A DNA stretch of 7,060 nt from an uncultured Collinsella sp. (GTDB taxonomy: Bacteria; Actinomycetota; Coriobacteriia; Coriobacteriales; Coriobacteriaceae). The position numbers and the translations under genes are program-made. The first letter of the stretch is position 1. Each line of letters opens with the position of its first letter. The notes beneath the pieces are model-generated. The model searched no databases. It was not told the DNA's origin and was given only the letters and a program-made list of their open reading frames with translations. Positions 5,658-7,060 of the stretch are shown piece after piece. Location: assembly GCA_958435545.1 (NCBI GenBank), contig CAUBGU010000071.1, forward strand, positions 1 to 7,060. The letters are read 5' to 3'.

Positions 5658-5680
5658 GTATGCCCCCGATGTAGGCATAC
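5658..5680. repeat. Inverted repeat GTATGCC-N9-GGCATAC upstream of the YitT gene
   Basis: Two perfect 7-base arms (5658-5664 and 5674-5680) flank nine bases. The dyad lies directly after the operon terminator and 18 bases before a candidate -35 box of the YitT gene. It has no T-run. It could be an operator for a dimeric regulator or simply a secondary hairpin behind the terminator. Confidence 0.45.
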
Positions 5681-5698
5681 CGCTCGTCTAACTAGGGG

Positions 5699-5726
5699 TT
5701 GCAATCGTCGCGTTCCGCGTTACCCT
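5699..5726 (+). promoter_or_regulatory. Candidate promoter of the YitT-family gene
   Basis: TTGCAA (5699-5704) and TACCCT (5721-5726) are spaced by 16 bases; CCTAAT (5724-5729) is an alternative -10 box at spacing 19. The transcript would start near 5733, leaving a leader of about 37 bases to the ATG at 5770. The terminator upstream makes a separate promoter necessary in this interval, but the -10 match is weak. Confidence 0.4.
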
Positions 5727-5769
5727 AATGGGCGCATTGTTTCCAAATTGTTAACGAGGGGTTGCCGTA

Positions 5770-6792
5770 ATGGCTGACGAGCACGAAACAGAAAGCAAGG
5801 CATGGGCGATTGAGGCCGCCGCGGCAGAGGCAGCATCGCGTGCTGCCGAGGAGATGCATCGTCCTCCCGTGGTGCCGATGGAGCGCGTGGTCGATCGCAC
5901 CGATATCGAGCGCGGCGAGCGTGCCGGTCAAAAGCGCAGCCAGGAGCCGGGCTTCCCGCGCTTTTTTGCCGAGCTCAATCTGGGCCTGATTCTTACGGCC
6001 TTCGCCATCGTTGCGTTTAAAACCCCTAATCACTTTGCTTTTGGCGGCACCTCGGGCGTGTCGGTCATTCTGTCCACGCTGTTCCCGACCCTGCCCGTCG
6101 GCGTCTTTATGTGGATTATTAACGCGGTTCTCGTCGTTTTGGGCTTTATCTTTTTGGAACGCAAGGCAATCCTGTGGAGCGTCTTCGCCTCGTTTGCGCT
6201 GTCCGCCTATGTTTCGCTGTTTGAGCTCTTTATTCCGACCGATGTCTCGATGACGGGCGATATGTGGCTCGACCTGTGCTTTGCCGTGATACTGCCGGCG
6301 CTCGGCAGCGCCATCGTCTTTGATATTGGCGCCTCGACGGGCGGCACGGACATCCTCGCCATGATCCTCAAGCGCCGCACCACGCTCGAGATTGGCCGCG
6401 CGCTGCTGTTGGTCGATATCGGCATCGTGGCCATCGCGGCCTTTTTGTATGGTCCGCGTGTCGGTCTGTATTGCGTGCTCGGCCTGTTTGCCAAGACGCT
6501 TGTGGTCGACAAAGCCATTGAGAGCATCCATCTTCGTAAGGTCTGCACGGTCATTTGCTCCGAACCCCTTAAGGTCGAGGAGTTTATCGTCAAGCATCTC
6601 AACCGCACGGCGACCATCAGCCGGGGCTACGGTGCCTTCTCGGGCAAGTGTGTGACGGTGATCATGAGCGTGCTGAGCCGTCGCGAGGCCGTGCAACTGC
6701 GCCGCTATGCGCGCGAAGTCGATCCGGGTGCCTTTATCACGATCGTCGACAGCTCCGAGATCGTCGGCAAGGGTTTCCGCGGCACGAACTAG
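5770..6792 (+). CDS. YitT-family membrane protein with C-terminal DUF2179 domain
   Basis: 340-residue protein. After a hydrophilic N-terminus come about six hydrophobic segments (roughly 69-85, 93-108, 111-129, 133-154, 167-186, 212-246) containing FGGTSGVSVIL (91-101) and GASTGGTDILAMIL (187-200), the two Gly/Thr-rich motifs of YitT (DUF161) proteins. Residues about 255-335 form the cytoplasmic DUF2179 domain, with GYGAFSGK (286-293) and the closing motif SSEIVGKGF (328-336). Family members are membrane proteins of uncertain substrate, often annotated as putative transporters. The N-terminus is about 60 residues longer than usual, with an Ala/Glu-rich helix-like stretch (residues 11-28). The ATG start is supported by GAGGGG (5756-5761) eight bases upstream. 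A later start is possible but no better one is obvious. The gene is monocistronic: a terminator precedes it and 150 non-coding bases follow. Confidence 0.93.
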   Translation: MADEHETESKAWAIEAAAAEAASRAAEEMHRPPVVPMERVVDRTDIERGERAGQKRSQEPGFPRFFAELNLGLILTAFAIVAFKTPNHFAFGGTSGVSVILSTLFPTLPVGVFMWIINAVLVVLGFIFLERKAILWSVFASFALSAYVSLFELFIPTDVSMTGDMWLDLCFAVILPALGSAIVFDIGASTGGTDILAMILKRRTTLEIGRALLLVDIGIVAIAAFLYGPRVGLYCVLGLFAKTLVVDKAIESIHLRKVCTVICSEPLKVEEFIVKHLNRTATISRGYGAFSGKCVTVIMSVLSRREAVQLRRYAREVDPGAFITIVDSSEIVGKGFRGTN

Positions 6793-6836
6793 TGCGAACG
6801 CATTCATCAAACAATCGAAAAGCGCCTCGCGCGTTG

Positions 6837-6861
6837 CAAATACGTCATCTAAGAGTATTTG
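6837..6861. repeat. Inverted repeat CAAATAC-N11-GTATTTG between the YitT and zinc-ribbon genes
   Basis: Perfect 7-base arms at 6837-6843 and 6855-6861, about 80 bases before the zinc-ribbon gene. No T-run follows, so it is not a standard terminator; no clear terminator for the YitT gene is visible. The left arm overlaps TTGCAA (6834-6839), a possible -35 box, and a -10-like GATAAT lies at 6876-6881, outside normal spacing from it. An operator or a weak hairpin are both possible. Confidence 0.35.
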
Positions 6862-6942
6862 TCCTCACATTGGGTGATAATGATGCCAAAGACATCGTTT
6901 GCGATCCAGGTGATTCGCTCTAGATACGAAGGGATGATTTCG

Positions 6943-7060
6943 ATGTTCTGTTCGCAGTGTGGCGCTCCTATGGGCGATAACGACAAGTTCTGCGGTGTGT
7001 GCGGTGCTCCTAATGCCGGTGCCGCTGGCCCCGCTCCCCAGGGACAGCCTCAGCCCCAGC
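6943..7060 (+). CDS. Zinc-ribbon protein, 5' part (runs off the window)
   Basis: Only 39 codons are visible. They begin MFCSQCGAPMGDNDKFCGVCGAPN: two CxxC knuckles (C3, C6 and C17, C20), ten residues apart, forming a typical N-terminal zinc ribbon. An Ala/Gly/Pro/Gln-rich stretch follows (residues 25-39), probably a flexible linker. In many Gram-positive genomes this layout introduces a membrane segment and an extracellular or envelope domain, but here the rest is not seen and the function is unknown. ATG 6943 is chosen because GAAGGG (6928-6933) lies nine bases upstream. The in-frame ATG at 6934 directly touches that ribosome binding site and would add only MIS. Confidence 0.85.
   Translation, partial: MFCSQCGAPMGDNDKFCGVCGAPNAGAAGPAPQGQPQPQ

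Noticed and set aside
5725..6810. Long antisense open frame opposite the YitT gene (361 codons)
   Set aside because: The sense strand has YitT and DUF2179 motifs; the antisense translation is a charged low-information sequence typical of a shadow frame.
6934..6942. Alternative ATG for the zinc-ribbon protein
   Set aside because: The ribosome binding site GAAGGG ends at the base before this ATG, leaving no spacer; ATG 6943 has a nine-base spacer and gives the usual MFCxxCG start.

Overview
The window is ordinary chromosomal DNA from a G+C-rich Gram-positive bacterium. The protein families, the codon use and the intergenic hairpins suggest a member of the Coriobacteriia (Actinomycetota), perhaps close to Collinsella. 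That placement is inference from recall of similar genomes; no search was run. All genes read on the + strand, and there are no tRNAs, rRNAs, CRISPR arrays, transposase genes or toxin-antitoxin pairs.

Layout: (1) 3-605, the 3' part of lgt, the prolipoprotein diacylglyceryl transferase. (2) 606-731, a pair of inverted hairpins with a shared GGACAGG loop core that fills the gap from the lgt stop to the next ribosome binding site. (3) 752-2935, a large polytopic membrane protein resembling DUF6020/GT-C-like proteins. (4) 3108-3914, a YebC/TACO1-family protein with strongly biased codons, closed by a strong hairpin terminator. (5) 4081-5562, a three-gene operon: AmaP-like two-TM anchor, DUF2273-like small membrane protein, and Asp23/Gls24 protein. 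A third copy of the hairpin element lies exactly at its stop codon, followed by a terminator. (6) 5770-6792, a YitT-family membrane protein with a C-terminal DUF2179 domain. (7) 6943 to the window end, the start of a protein with an N-terminal double-CxxC zinc ribbon and a Pro/Gln-rich stretch.

Functionally most of the window concerns the cell envelope: lipoprotein lipidation (Lgt), a probable envelope glycosyltransferase-like protein, a membrane-tethered alkaline shock (Asp23) module, and a YitT transporter-like protein. YebC is a housekeeping translation or regulatory factor. The AmaP, DUF2273 and Asp23 genes form one physical module in the same order as in Staphylococcus aureus; the other genes look like independent transcription units.

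No new multi-gene system was found. The feature most worth following up is the family of small stem-loop repeats (three hairpins in two places) that share a loop core while their stems differ, and that sit flush against stop codons.
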